Assembly: GCF_001884185.1 (NCBI RefSeq)
Contig: NZ_MAOE01000111.1
Location: forward strand, 124,001 to 188,000
From: Bacillus albus
Lineage (GTDB): Bacteria > Bacillota > Bacilli > Bacillales > Bacillaceae_G
DNA: 64,000 nucleotides
Reading direction: 5' to 3'
Of the stretch, positions 1-10,278 are shown piece by piece. Made by a program: the position numbers and the translations under genes. The notes beneath the pieces are model-generated. The model was not told the origin of the DNA. It worked only from the letters and a program-made list of their open reading frames with translations, and made no database searches. The first letter of the stretch is position 1. Each line of letters starts with the position of its first letter.

Positions 1-1
1 T

Positions 2-682
2 ATTAGTATAACGGGTGAAGGGCTTGTTGAAAGAAAATTAAGTGTGAATTGGTCGCTTCTTGAGCAGTACCAATCGATTATGAAAGATATAAAAGGAAAA
101 TTTCAATTACAAGATTCTATTACACTTCAGCAATTAATGGCAATGCCAGAAGTAACAGCGATTGAGGAAGTAGAAAATGTAAATGAACAATTTGAGAACA
201 GTTTATATGAGGCTGTTCGCCAAGCTGCTCATATGTTAAAAACGATGAGAGATGGCGAAGGAGAACGATTACATAAAGATATAGCGTATCGTTTACAAGA
301 GATTCACAATTGTGTAAATGCAATTATTCCGCATGCACCAATTGTTACACAAAAATATCGTGAACGATTAGAAAATCGCTTAAAAGAATTACATAATCAA
401 GAGTTAGATGAACAAAGATTGTTAACAGAAGTTGCAATCTTTGCTGAGCGTTGTGACATTCACGAAGAGTTAGTTCGTTTGCAAAGTCATTTAGAGCAAT
501 TTCGTGAAACACTGCAGATTGAAGAGCCTGTTGGAAGAAAAATGGATTTCATCGTGCAAGAGATGCATAGAGAAATTAATACGATTGGTTCTAAGGCAAA
601 TGACTTAACAATTTCAAAATATGTTGTAGAAATGAAAAATAACCTTGAAAAAATTCGTGAACAAGTACAAAATATTGAGTAG
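2..682 (+). CDS. yloC: YicC/YloC-family endoribonuclease, 5' end missing
   Basis: The frame is already open at base 2 and runs 226 residues to the stop. Family members are about 290 residues, so roughly 65 N-terminal residues lie outside the window. The GTG at 44 is internal, because the frame continues upstream without a stop. The C-terminal half is rich in charged helical segments and ends in KIREQVQNIE, typical of YloC. YicC/YloC proteins are single-strand endoribonucleases known from E. coli and B. subtilis. The position directly ahead of remA, gmk and rpoZ matches Bacillus gene order. Family assignment is firm; the catalytic residues cannot be judged from this fragment. Confidence 0.93.
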   Translation: MSITGEGLVERKLSVNWSLLEQYQSIMKDIKGKFQLQDSITLQQLMAMPEVTAIEEVENVNEQFENSLYEAVRQAAHMLKTMRDGEGERLHKDIAYRLQEIHNCVNAIIPHAPIVTQKYRERLENRLKELHNQELDEQRLLTEVAIFAERCDIHEELVRLQSHLEQFRETLQIEEPVGRKMDFIVQEMHREINTIGSKANDLTISKYVVEMKNNLEKIREQVQNIE

Positions 683-749
683 CTTTCAAAAAATATATAA
701 AGTTATACGTGGTGGAGAAATCGGATAGACTTACTAGGAGGCGCAAACT

Positions 750-1644
<895 letters not shown>

Positions 1645-1646
1645 TT

Positions 1647-1859
1647 ATGTTAAATCCATCAATTGATTCATTATTAACAAAAATCGATTCTAAATATACA
1701 CTTGTAACAGTAGCTGCAAAACGTGCGCGTGAAATGCAACTTGCTAATAACTGTGTTATTGAACAACCTGTTTCTCATAAATGTGTGGGAAAAGCATTGG
1801 AAGAAATCGATGTAGAAGCGTTAAGCTACGTACCAAGCGAAGATAAAGTAACTGAATAA
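1647..1859 (+). CDS. rpoZ: RNA polymerase omega subunit
   Basis: A 70-residue protein with the omega signature: [10 protein letters not shown] at the N-terminus, then [15 protein letters not shown], the helix that clamps the beta-prime C-terminus. Omega helps assemble and stabilise RNA polymerase. GGAGG lies about 10 bases before the ATG, inside the end of gmk, so the two genes are translationally close. A strong intrinsic terminator follows at 1913-1947, ending this unit. The length and the gmk-rpoZ pairing are standard for Firmicutes. Confidence 0.97.
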   Translation: MLNPSIDSLLTKIDSKYTLVTVAAKRAREMQLANNCVIEQPVSHKCVGKALEEIDVEALSYVPSEDKVTE

Positions 1860-1912
1860 GACTTTGTCTTCGACAATTTAGAACATAGACTTTATAATTT
1901 TCTATGTAACGG

Positions 1913-1947
1913 TAACAACCTATTTACAAGTAGGTTGTTATTTTTTT
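1913..1947 (+). terminator. Intrinsic terminator after rpoZ
   Basis: A perfect 10-bp stem (TAACAACCTA at 1913-1922 with TAGGTTGTTA at 1931-1940) with an 8-nt loop is followed by seven T. It separates the remA-gmk-rpoZ group from coaBC. Confidence 0.9.
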
Positions 1948-2031
1948 ACGGTAGGGAAGAAATATTGGTACTGATGAGCTGAGAATATTGTTTCAGTATG
2001 ATAAGTTTGAAAAAGAAAGAGGACGAGCCAT

Positions 2032-3237
2032 ATGCTAAAAGGGAAAAAGGTACTTCTATGTGTAACAGGAGGCATTGCGGTCTTTAAAGCGGCTGCGTTA
2101 ACGAGTAAATTGACACAAGCTGGTGCTATTGTAAAAGTAATGATGAGTGAGTCGGCAATGAAGTTTGTTACACCTCTTACATTCCAAGCGCTTTCTCGCC
2201 ATGATGTATATACGGATACATTCGATGAGAAAGATTCAGCTGTTATTGCTCATATCGATTTAGCGGATTGGGCTGATGTTGTACTTGTTGCACCTGCTAC
2301 AGCCAATTGTATTGGAAAATTAGCTAACGGTATTGCGGATGATATGATTACAACTACTTTGTTAGCTACTACAGCCCCAGTGTGGATTGCACCTGCTATG
2401 AATGTGCATATGTATGAAAATAAAATTGTTCAAAAAAATATGATGACGTTAAAAACGTTAGGATATACATTTATTGAGCCTGGAGAAGGCTTTTTAGCGT
2501 GTGGTTATGTAGCGAAGGGAAGATTAGAAGAACCTGAAGCGATTATTGCACGGTTAGAAGAGGCTTTTTCAGAACAAAAACCATTGCAAGGAAAAAGAAT
2601 ATTAATAACTGCTGGCCCAACTCGTGAAAAGATTGATCCAGTCCGTTTTATGACCAATTTTTCTTCTGGAAAAATGGGATACGCGATTGCGGAAGTGGCG
2701 GCGAACTTAGGTGCTGAAGTCATACTTGTTTCGGGACCGACAGCATTAAATCCACCATTGCATGTAACTACAATGCAAGTGGAATCGGCACAAGATATGT
2801 TAGAGGCAGTTATTCAACATTATCAAAACGTAGATGTTGTCATTAAAACAGCAGCGGTTGCAGATTATCGTCCGAAATATGTTCATGATAATAAAATGAA
2901 AAAGAAAAATGGCGATGCTGTAATTGAGCTAGAGAGAACAGTAGATATTTTAAAAACGTTAGGTGAGATGAAAGAGAAACAGTTACTTATCGGTTTTGCA
3001 GCAGAAACGACAAACGTAGAGGAATATGCAACGAAAAAATTACGTGAGAAAAATGCGAATATGATTGTTGCCAATGATGTAAAGGCACAAGGAGCTGGAT
3101 TTGGTACAGATACGAACATTGTAACAATGTATAAAAAAGATGGAGAAGCTATAGAGTTGCCACTTTTAACGAAGAAAGAGGTTGCTCGTGAAATATTAAA
3201 GCAAATTGAAATGATGTTAGAAGATGATCGTCTATGA
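2032..3237 (+). CDS. coaBC: Bifunctional phosphopantothenoylcysteine decarboxylase / phosphopantothenate-cysteine ligase
   Basis: This protein performs two steps of coenzyme A synthesis: CTP-dependent joining of cysteine to 4'-phosphopantothenate (CoaB, C-terminal half) and decarboxylation to 4'-phosphopantetheine (CoaC, FMN-dependent, N-terminal half). The 401 residues start with the flavoprotein motif CVTGGIAVFKA. PATANCIGKLANGIADD and PAMNVHMYEN follow, then the CoaC cysteine in GFLACGYVAKGR near residue 160. The CoaB half begins around residue 190 with ITAGPTREKIDPVRF. The stop overlaps the priA start by four bases (ATGA), which suggests translational coupling. Confidence 0.97.
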   Translation: MLKGKKVLLCVTGGIAVFKAAALTSKLTQAGAIVKVMMSESAMKFVTPLTFQALSRHDVYTDTFDEKDSAVIAHIDLADWADVVLVAPATANCIGKLANGIADDMITTTLLATTAPVWIAPAMNVHMYENKIVQKNMMTLKTLGYTFIEPGEGFLACGYVAKGRLEEPEAIIARLEEAFSEQKPLQGKRILITAGPTREKIDPVRFMTNFSSGKMGYAIAEVAANLGAEVILVSGPTALNPPLHVTTMQVESAQDMLEAVIQHYQNVDVVIKTAAVADYRPKYVHDNKMKKKNGDAVIELERTVDILKTLGEMKEKQLLIGFAAETTNVEEYATKKLREKNANMIVANDVKAQGAGFGTDTNIVTMYKKDGEAIELPLLTKKEVAREILKQIEMMLEDDRL

Positions 3238-5639
3238 AATTTGCAAGTGTAATTGTTGATGTACCTGCACGTCAGACAGATCGACCATTTGATTATATTA
3301 TCCCTAAAAAGTGGGAAGATATTGTCCAGACAGGTATGCGTGTAGTAGTTCCATTTGGTCCAAGGAAATTGCAAGGTTTTATTATTGGGATCAAAGATTC
3401 GGCTGAAGTAGAAAGTAAAAAGTTAAAGGCAATCCATGAAATATTAGATGTAACACCGGTTATAAACGAGGAGTTATTAAAGCTTGGGTATTGGCTTACG
3501 AGTGAAACGTTATGTTATATGATTTCAGCTTTTCAAGTCATGCTTCCAACGGCGATAAAAGCAACGTATAAAAAGCGTTTACAACTTCGCAAGCAAGAAG
3601 AAGTAGCACCTGAACTACTGTTTTTATTTCAGGACAAAGAAGCGATAGATTGGGAAGCGATTGAGACGCAGCCACATCTATATCATACGATTCAACAAGA
3701 AATTAAACATGGCACGATTGAAGTTGTTTATCAAGTAAAAGATAAAGTGCAAAAGAAGAAACAAAGAGTCGTGCAACCGGAGTTGCCAGAAGATAAATTA
3801 GAATTAGCAGCATTTGAACTGAAAAGTAAAAAACAACAAGATGTACTCTATTATTTTGTGGAAAATTATAAAAGTGTCCCGTTGAAAGTGCTAACAGAAG
3901 AGTTGCAAATAACTGATGCTCCGATTAAAGCACTTGTTAAAAAGGGGCTAATTTCAGAAAAATATGTGGAAGTGTACCGAAATCCGTATGACGATGATGA
4001 TTTCGAACAAACGAAACCATTCCCGCTTACGGAGGAACAACAGCAAGTTATTGCACCAATTTTATCATCAATTACAAATGAAACTTACAATCCATTTTTA
4101 CTATATGGTGTTACAGGAAGTGGAAAAACAGAAGTATACTTACAATCTATAGCAGCGGTGCTCAAGAAAGGAAAAGAAGCTATTGTGCTTGTTCCTGAAA
4201 TTGCGCTAACGCCTCAGATGGTAGATCGTTTTAAAGGTAGATTTGGCTCGCAAGTTGCAGTTCTTCATAGTGCGCTGTCTGTTGGAGAAAAATATGATGA
4301 ATGGCGTAAGATTTTAAGAAAAGAAGTGAAAGTCGTAGTTGGTGCACGTTCAGCTGTATTTGCTCCTTTTGAAAATTTAGGGATTATTATTATCGATGAG
4401 GAACATGAATCGAGCTATAAGCAAGAAGATAATCCGAGATATCATGCAAGGGATGTAGCTGTATGGAGGGGGCAATATCATAAATGCCCTATCGTTCTTG
4501 GTAGTGCGACACCGACACTTGAATCGTTTGCAAGAGCGAAAAAAGGTGTTTATGAATTACTGACGATGGAAAAGCGTATGAATGAACAAGCTTTACCGAC
4601 AGTAGAGATTGTTGATATGCGTGAAGAACTTCGTGACGGGAATCGTTCCATGTTTTCAAAGGCACTGCATGAAAAAATAGCAGATCGGTTAGAAAAGAAA
4701 GAACAAATGGTGCTCTTTTTAAATAGAAGAGGTCATTCTACATTTGTTATGTGTCGTGATTGTGGGTATGTTGTACAATGTCCACATTGTGATATCTCGC
4801 TGACATATCATAAAATGAACCATCGTTTAAAATGTCATTATTGCAGCTACGAAGAGAATATGCCGACTGCGTGTCCTGCATGTCAAAGTACATATATTCG
4901 TTTCTTTGGTACAGGTACACAAAAGGTAGAAGAAGAAATTACAAAACTATTTCCAGAGGCACGAGTCATTCGAATGGATGTAGATACGACAAGTCGTAAA
5001 GGGATGCATGAAAAATTATTAAAGGCATTCGGGGAAGAAAAAGCAGATATATTACTTGGAACACAAATGATTGCAAAAGGATTAGATTTTCCTAAAGTAA
5101 CGCTTGTCGGGGTTTTAACTGCAGATACAATGCTTCATTTACCTGATTTTCGGGCGAGTGAAAAGACTTATCAGCTATTGACGCAAGTAAGCGGACGAGC
5201 AGGCAGGCATGAATTACCAGGGGAAGTTATAATTCAAACGTATACGCCAGAACATTACAGTATAGAGTTAGCAAAGAACCAACAATATGATGTGTTTTTT
5301 GACCAAGAAATGCAAATGAGACGAACAAGGCAATATCCACCTTATTACTATGTCGTACTTGTAACGGTATCTCACCCAGAATTATTAAAGGCAGTACAAG
5401 TGACGGAAAAAATTGTCGGTCATTTACGGTCGCACTGCTCACAGCAAACAATGGTGTTAGGACCGGTTGCTTCAGCAATTCCAAGGATAAAAGATAGATA
5501 TCGTTATCAATGCATGATAAAATACAAACGGGAACCAAACTTAAAGAACGTGCTCAAAATGGTAAATGAACATTATCAAGCAGAAATGCAAAAAGAGCTA
5601 CAAATCTCAATTGATTTTAATCCAACAATGTTAATGTAG
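3234..5639 (+). CDS. priA: Primosomal replication-restart helicase PriA
   Basis: PriA recognises stalled or D-loop forks and helps reload the replicative helicase. The 801 residues include an N-terminal 3'-end-binding domain and a Walker A motif GVTGSGKTEVY near residue 290. DEEH lies at about 387, and a helicase C-terminal lobe carries GLDFPKVTLVGVL. Between the lobes, from residue 507, are cysteine pairs (CRDC, CPHC, CHYC, CPAC) that bind two zinc ions. The ATG overlaps the coaBC stop. The length and all helicase motifs are intact, so it should be functional. Confidence 0.98.
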   Translation: MKFASVIVDVPARQTDRPFDYIIPKKWEDIVQTGMRVVVPFGPRKLQGFIIGIKDSAEVESKKLKAIHEILDVTPVINEELLKLGYWLTSETLCYMISAFQVMLPTAIKATYKKRLQLRKQEEVAPELLFLFQDKEAIDWEAIETQPHLYHTIQQEIKHGTIEVVYQVKDKVQKKKQRVVQPELPEDKLELAAFELKSKKQQDVLYYFVENYKSVPLKVLTEELQITDAPIKALVKKGLISEKYVEVYRNPYDDDDFEQTKPFPLTEEQQQVIAPILSSITNETYNPFLLYGVTGSGKTEVYLQSIAAVLKKGKEAIVLVPEIALTPQMVDRFKGRFGSQVAVLHSALSVGEKYDEWRKILRKEVKVVVGARSAVFAPFENLGIIIIDEEHESSYKQEDNPRYHARDVAVWRGQYHKCPIVLGSATPTLESFARAKKGVYELLTMEKRMNEQALPTVEIVDMREELRDGNRSMFSKALHEKIADRLEKKEQMVLFLNRRGHSTFVMCRDCGYVVQCPHCDISLTYHKMNHRLKCHYCSYEENMPTACPACQSTYIRFFGTGTQKVEEEITKLFPEARVIRMDVDTTSRKGMHEKLLKAFGEEKADILLGTQMIAKGLDFPKVTLVGVLTADTMLHLPDFRASEKTYQLLTQVSGRAGRHELPGEVIIQTYTPEHYSIELAKNQQYDVFFDQEMQMRRTRQYPPYYYVVLVTVSHPELLKAVQVTEKIVGHLRSHCSQQTMVLGPVASAIPRIKDRYRYQCMIKYKREPNLKNVLKMVNEHYQAEMQKELQISIDFNPTMLM

Positions 5640-5650
5640 CGGAGGGAAAT

Positions 5651-6121
5651 ATGGCAGTTTTAGAAATAGTAAAGCATCCAAATGAAGTGTTAGAAACACC
5701 GTGTGAAAGAGTAATTAACTTTGATAAAAAGTTAGTGAAATTGTTGAAAGATATGCATGAAACAATGTTAATTGCGGACGGGGTCGGTTTAGCTGCGCCT
5801 CAAGTAGGTGTAAGCTTGCAAGTGGCGGTAGTTGATATCGGTGATGATAGTGGGAAAATCGAGTTAATCAATCCATCGATACTAGAAAAACGTGGTGAAC
5901 AAGTAGGTCCCGAAGGCTGTTTAAGCTTCCCGGGACTTTATGGTGAAGTGGAACGTGCGGATTATATTAAAGTACGTGCGCAAAATCGCCGAGGTAAAGT
6001 ATTTTTACTAGAAGCAGAAGGATTTTTAGCGCGTGCAATTCAACATGAAATCGATCATTTACACGGTGTGTTATTTACATCGAAAGTGACAAGATATTAT
6101 GAGGAAAACGAATTAGAATAG
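5651..6121 (+). CDS. def: Peptide deformylase
   Basis: This enzyme removes the formyl group from the N-terminal methionine of new proteins. The 156-residue protein has all three deformylase motifs: GVGLAAPQVG, EGCLS and QHEIDH. The metal ligands are Cys90, His132 and His136, and the catalytic glutamate is Glu133. GGAGGG lies just before the ATG. It is followed by fmt, the formyltransferase that adds the group, a pairing common across bacteria. It is the short PDF form; an additional paralogue may exist elsewhere in the genome but cannot be assessed here. Confidence 0.97.
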   Translation: MAVLEIVKHPNEVLETPCERVINFDKKLVKLLKDMHETMLIADGVGLAAPQVGVSLQVAVVDIGDDSGKIELINPSILEKRGEQVGPEGCLSFPGLYGEVERADYIKVRAQNRRGKVFLLEAEGFLARAIQHEIDHLHGVLFTSKVTRYYEENELE

Positions 6122-6144
6122 GTATTAAAAGGAGCGGTTTTTAA

Positions 6145-7089
6145 ATGATAAAAGTAGTATTTATGGGAACACCGGACTTTTCGGTGCCGGTGCTTCGTCG
6201 TCTTATCGAAGATGGCTATGATGTAATAGGTGTTGTGACGCAACCAGATCGTCCAGTAGGTAGAAAAAAGGTATTAACACCTACACCTGTTAAAGTGGAA
6301 GCAGAAAAACATGGTATTCCAGTGTTACAGCCGTTAAGAATTCGTGAAAAAGACGAATATGAAAAAGTATTGGCATTAGAGCCGGATTTAATTGTAACAG
6401 CTGCGTTCGGTCAGATTGTACCAAATGAAATTTTAGAGGCACCGAAGTATGGATGTATTAACGTCCACGCTTCTTTACTTCCTGAACTTCGTGGTGGTGC
6501 ACCGATCCATTATGCAATTATGGAAGGGAAAGAAAAAACAGGTATTACAATTATGTATATGGTAGAGAAGTTGGATGCTGGTGATATCTTAACGCAAGTA
6601 GAAGTGGAAATTGAAGAGCGTGAAACGACAGGCTCGTTATTTGATAAGTTAAGCGAAGCAGGGGCACATCTTTTATCTAAAACAGTACCTTTACTAATTC
6701 AAGGTAAGTTAGAACCAATTAAACAAAATGAAGAAGAAGTAACGTTTGCATATAATATAAAACGTGAGCAAGAGAAAATTGATTGGACAAAAACAGGTGA
6801 AGAAGTATACAATCACATTCGCGGATTGAATCCATGGCCAGTTGCTTATACAACTTTAGCAGGACAAGTTGTTAAAGTATGGTGGGGAGAAAAAGTACCT
6901 GTAACGAAATCAGCTGAAGCAGGTACGATTGTTGCGATCGAAGAAGATGGTTTTGTTGTAGCAACAGGTAATGAAACAGGTGTTAAAGTTACTGAATTGC
7001 AACCTTCTGGTAAAAAGCGTATGAGTTGTTCGCAATTTTTACGTGGCACAAAACCTGAAATTGGAACGAAGTTAGGAGAAAATGCATGA
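6145..7089 (+). CDS. fmt: Methionyl-tRNA formyltransferase
   Basis: This enzyme formylates initiator Met-tRNA using 10-formyltetrahydrofolate. The 314 residues open with [17 protein letters not shown]. The catalytic core [17 protein letters not shown] lies near residue 107-123 and the C-terminal tRNA-binding domain covers about 205-314. AAAGGAGCGG precedes the ATG. The stop codon overlaps the rsmB start as ATGA at 7086-7089. With def upstream it forms the formylation/deformylation pair. Confidence 0.97.
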   Translation: MIKVVFMGTPDFSVPVLRRLIEDGYDVIGVVTQPDRPVGRKKVLTPTPVKVEAEKHGIPVLQPLRIREKDEYEKVLALEPDLIVTAAFGQIVPNEILEAPKYGCINVHASLLPELRGGAPIHYAIMEGKEKTGITIMYMVEKLDAGDILTQVEVEIEERETTGSLFDKLSEAGAHLLSKTVPLLIQGKLEPIKQNEEEVTFAYNIKREQEKIDWTKTGEEVYNHIRGLNPWPVAYTTLAGQVVKVWWGEKVPVTKSAEAGTIVAIEEDGFVVATGNETGVKVTELQPSGKKRMSCSQFLRGTKPEIGTKLGENA

Positions 7090-8420
7090 GACAAAATGTT
7101 CGTGAATTAGCTCTTGATGGTTTAATTCAAGTAGAAAAAAGTGGTGCATACAGTAACTTACTTTTAAATAATCTAATTGAAAAAAGTACAATTGATAGAA
7201 AAGATATTGGTTTATTAACTGAAATCGTATATGGAACGATTCAACGTCGTGACACATTAGATTATTATTTACAGCCTTTTTTAAAAAAGAAGGTTGAAGC
7301 GTGGGTAAGAGTATTGCTTCGCTTATCTTTATATCAAATGATTTATTTAGACCGAGTGCCCGAAAGAGCGGCTATTCATGAAGCTGTTGAGATTGCAAAA
7401 CGTCGCGGGCATAAAGGCATTGCTGGTATGGTGAACGGTGTATTACGTTCAATTCAAAGAGAAGGTGTACCTTCTGTAGATGAAATTAAAGATCCAGTAG
7501 AACGTTTGGCAATTGCAACAAGTCATCCAATTTGGCTTGTCCAAGAGTGGACTTCAGCATATGGTTTAGAAACTGCTGAGAAAATGTGTGAAGTGAACAT
7601 GTTACCGCCTGCACCAACAGCGCGTGTAAATGTTGATAAAATAACAGTAGAAGAAGCAATTAAATTATTGGCTAGTGAAGGTATAGAAGCGAAGCGTGGC
7701 GATTTATCAGATGATGCAATTCAAATTGAAAGAGGGAATGTAGCGCATACAGATGCGTTTAAAAAAGGTTTTCTTTCTATTCAAGATGAAAGTTCTATGC
7801 TGGTAGCACGCGCTCTAGAACCAGATGAGGGAGATGCAGTTCTTGATAGTTGTGCTGCTCCAGGCGGAAAAACAACGCATATTGCAGAGCGATTAAAAGG
7901 AACTGGTCAAGTCATGTCCCTTGATTTACATGCACACAAAGTACGTTTAATTAAACAACAGGCAGAGCGACTTGGTCTAGAAAACGTTGAAACAAAGGCA
8001 TTAGATGCTAGAAAAGTGCAAGAGCACTTTGCAGATGAAACGTTTGATAAAATATTAGTAGATGCCCCTTGCTCTGGATTTGGTGTAATTAGACGTAAGC
8101 CTGATATTAAGTTAGGTAAAGATAAAGGCGATAGTGAAAGATTATCGACGATTCAACTTGCAATACTAGAAAAAATTGCACCGTTATTAAAACAAGGTGG
8201 TCGCCTTGTTTATAGTACGTGCACAATTGAGAAAATAGAAAATGAACAAGTAATAGAGCGATTTTTACAAGAGCATCCTGAATTTGAGTGGGATACTACG
8301 ATAAAAGAGCGTATGCCAGAAAAGTTAAGTCCGTATATTGATGAAGGTCAAGTACAAATTTTACCGCATTATTTTGCAACAGATGGCTTTTATATTGCTT
8401 GTTTAAGGAAGAAGGTGTAG
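7086..8420 (+). CDS. rsmB: 16S rRNA m5C967 methyltransferase RsmB
   Basis: This protein methylates C5 of a cytosine near position 967 of 16S rRNA using S-adenosylmethionine. The 444 residues have an N-terminal NusB-like RNA-binding domain (about 1-140) and a C-terminal Rossmann methyltransferase. The methyltransferase part carries [28 protein letters not shown] (proline-cysteine motif) and [12 protein letters not shown] with the nucleophilic cysteine. Its start overlaps the fmt stop by four bases. It is also called Sun/YloM. The order fmt-rsmB-rlmN-prpC-prkC is conserved in Bacillus. Confidence 0.96.
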   Translation: MRQNVRELALDGLIQVEKSGAYSNLLLNNLIEKSTIDRKDIGLLTEIVYGTIQRRDTLDYYLQPFLKKKVEAWVRVLLRLSLYQMIYLDRVPERAAIHEAVEIAKRRGHKGIAGMVNGVLRSIQREGVPSVDEIKDPVERLAIATSHPIWLVQEWTSAYGLETAEKMCEVNMLPPAPTARVNVDKITVEEAIKLLASEGIEAKRGDLSDDAIQIERGNVAHTDAFKKGFLSIQDESSMLVARALEPDEGDAVLDSCAAPGGKTTHIAERLKGTGQVMSLDLHAHKVRLIKQQAERLGLENVETKALDARKVQEHFADETFDKILVDAPCSGFGVIRRKPDIKLGKDKGDSERLSTIQLAILEKIAPLLKQGGRLVYSTCTIEKIENEQVIERFLQEHPEFEWDTTIKERMPEKLSPYIDEGQVQILPHYFATDGFYIACLRKKV

Positions 8421-8424
8421 CATC

Positions 8425-9513
8425 GTGGAAACGACTGTGAGAAAACAAAAGAAAAATTTAGAAACGAAAAAACCATCAATTTACTCTTTACAACTTCATG
8501 AAATGCAAGAGTGGTTAAAGGAACAAGGAGAACCAAAGTTCCGTGCTGGGCAAATTTTTGACTGGTTATATAAAAAACGTGTAAAAAATTATGAGGATAT
8601 GTCAAACCTTTCTAAAGGATTGCGTGATAAATTGTCGAATTCCTTTGATATTACTACTTTAAACACGTTAGTAAAACAAACGTCTTCGGATGGAACAATT
8701 AAATTCTTATTCCAGCTATACGATGGATACTCTATTGAAACAGTATTAATGCGACATGAATATGGAAATTCAATTTGTGTAACAACGCAAGTAGGTTGTC
8801 GTATTGGATGTACGTTCTGTGCTTCAACGCTTGGTGGTTTAAAACGAAACCTAGAAGCTGGAGAAATTGTAGCACAAGTAGTAGAAGTGCAACGTGCACT
8901 TGATGAATCAGAAGAACGTGTAAGTTCTCTTGTTGTTATGGGAATTGGAGAACCATTTGATAACTACGATAATTTAATGGGATTCTTACGCATCATTAAC
9001 CATGAAAAAGGACTTCATATTGGTGCGAGACATATGACAGTTTCGACAAGTGGAATTATCCCGAAAATTTATAAGTTCGCTGAAGAAGACTTACAAATTA
9101 ATTTTGCGATTTCACTGCATGCTCCAAACTCAGAATTACGTTCAAAATTAATGCCGATTAACCGTGCTTATAAGCTTCCGGATTTAATGGAAGCTATTAA
9201 ATACTATGTAAATAGAACAGGGCGTCGTATTACTTTTGAATATGGGCTATTTGGAGGAGAAAATGACCAAGTTGAGCACGCTGAAGAGCTTGCTGCGCTC
9301 TTAAAAGGTGTAAAATGTCATGTAAACTTAATTCCGGTAAACTACGTACCAGAACGTGATTATGTACGTACGCCACGTGAACAAATTTTCTTATTTGAAA
9401 AAACGTTAAAAGATCGTGGAGTAAATGTAACGATTCGCCGTGAACAAGGTCATGATATTGATGCAGCCTGCGGTCAGTTGCGTGCGAAGGAGCGCAAAGA
9501 AGAGACGAGGTGA
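8425..9513 (+). CDS. rlmN: Dual-specificity radical SAM methyltransferase RlmN
   Basis: RlmN methylates C2 of A2503 in 23S rRNA and A37 in some tRNAs. The 362-residue protein holds the radical SAM cluster motif CRIGCTFC, with Cys125, Cys129 and Cys132 as iron-sulfur ligands. The RlmN-type segment [14 protein letters not shown] follows. The C-terminal [18 protein letters not shown] contains the conserved cysteine that takes part in the covalent intermediate. The start is a GTG four bases after the rsmB stop, with GAAGGTG upstream. The other radical SAM methyltransferase, Cfr, is less likely given this conserved housekeeping context. Confidence 0.96.
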   Translation: METTVRKQKKNLETKKPSIYSLQLHEMQEWLKEQGEPKFRAGQIFDWLYKKRVKNYEDMSNLSKGLRDKLSNSFDITTLNTLVKQTSSDGTIKFLFQLYDGYSIETVLMRHEYGNSICVTTQVGCRIGCTFCASTLGGLKRNLEAGEIVAQVVEVQRALDESEERVSSLVVMGIGEPFDNYDNLMGFLRIINHEKGLHIGARHMTVSTSGIIPKIYKFAEEDLQINFAISLHAPNSELRSKLMPINRAYKLPDLMEAIKYYVNRTGRRITFEYGLFGGENDQVEHAEELAALLKGVKCHVNLIPVNYVPERDYVRTPREQIFLFEKTLKDRGVNVTIRREQGHDIDAACGQLRAKERKEETR

Positions 9514-9517
9514 CGAG

Positions 9518-10270
9518 ATGAAAGCCGTGTTTCTGTCAGATAAAGGAAAAGTTCGTCAACATAATGAAGATAGTGCGGGAGTTTTTCACAATTTAGATGG
9601 AAATATTTTAGCGGTAGTAGCAGATGGAATGGGAGGTCATCGAGCTGGTGATGTAGCTAGCTCGATGACCATTCAATTATTCCATGATTATTGGAAGCAA
9701 ACACATAATATGAATGAGCCAAAAAAAGTAGAAGAGTGGTTACATACTAGTGTTGGGATTATTAATGAGCGTATATATGAATACTCTAAGCAACATGTAG
9801 AATGTAATGGCATGGGAACAACACTTATAATAGCGATTTGTACAACAAATTTTGTGACGATAGGTCACATAGGAGATAGTCGTTGTTATATGGTATCAGA
9901 GGGGAAAATTTCGCTTGTAACGGAAGATCATTCACTTGTCAATGAACTTGTAAGACATGGTGAAATTTCAAAAGAAGACGCAGAATATCACCCGAAAAAG
10001 AATGTTTTGTTAAGAGCATTAGGAACAGAAGAAACAGTCGGATTAGATGTGAAAACATTGGTACTTGAGGAAGATGATCAGTTACTTCTTTGCTCTGATG
10101 GATTATCTAACAAAGTTTCTATTGCTGATATGCAACAAGTTTTACAGTTAAATGAACAGCTAGAAACTAAGGGACAACGTCTCATTCAATTGGCGAATGA
10201 TCGTGGCGGGGAAGATAATATCACCCTTGTTCTTATTGATTATGCGGGTTCGACAAACGAAAGTAGGTGA
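9518..10270 (+). CDS. prpC: PP2C-family serine/threonine phosphatase PrpC
   Basis: This metal-dependent phosphatase reverses phosphorylation by PrkC, encoded next door. The 250-residue protein has PP2C metal-binding motifs RQHNEDSAG (Glu17-Asp18), VADGMGGH (Asp36-Gly37), HIGDSRCY and CSDGLSNKV, plus GGEDNITLV at the C-terminus. An in-frame ATG at 9440 would place 26 extra residues inside rlmN. The ATG at 9518 is preferred because GAGGTGA lies just upstream and the homologues start here. The downstream prkC ribosome binding site lies across its stop codon, so the pair is probably co-translated. Confidence 0.96.
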   Translation: MKAVFLSDKGKVRQHNEDSAGVFHNLDGNILAVVADGMGGHRAGDVASSMTIQLFHDYWKQTHNMNEPKKVEEWLHTSVGIINERIYEYSKQHVECNGMGTTLIIAICTTNFVTIGHIGDSRCYMVSEGKISLVTEDHSLVNELVRHGEISKEDAEYHPKKNVLLRALGTEETVGLDVKTLVLEEDDQLLLCSDGLSNKVSIADMQQVLQLNEQLETKGQRLIQLANDRGGEDNITLVLIDYAGSTNESR

Positions 10271-10278
10271 AGTGCAAC

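Noticed and set aside
2883-3374. 163-codon open frame on the minus strand
   Set aside because: It lies antisense across coaBC and priA, both clear genes with full motifs; no ribosome site, and the composition is that of a shadow frame.
10267-10278. GTG overlapping the prpC stop as the prkC start
   Set aside because: No properly spaced ribosome site; the GTG at 10279 has AGGTGA eight bases upstream and matches the known PrkC N-terminus.
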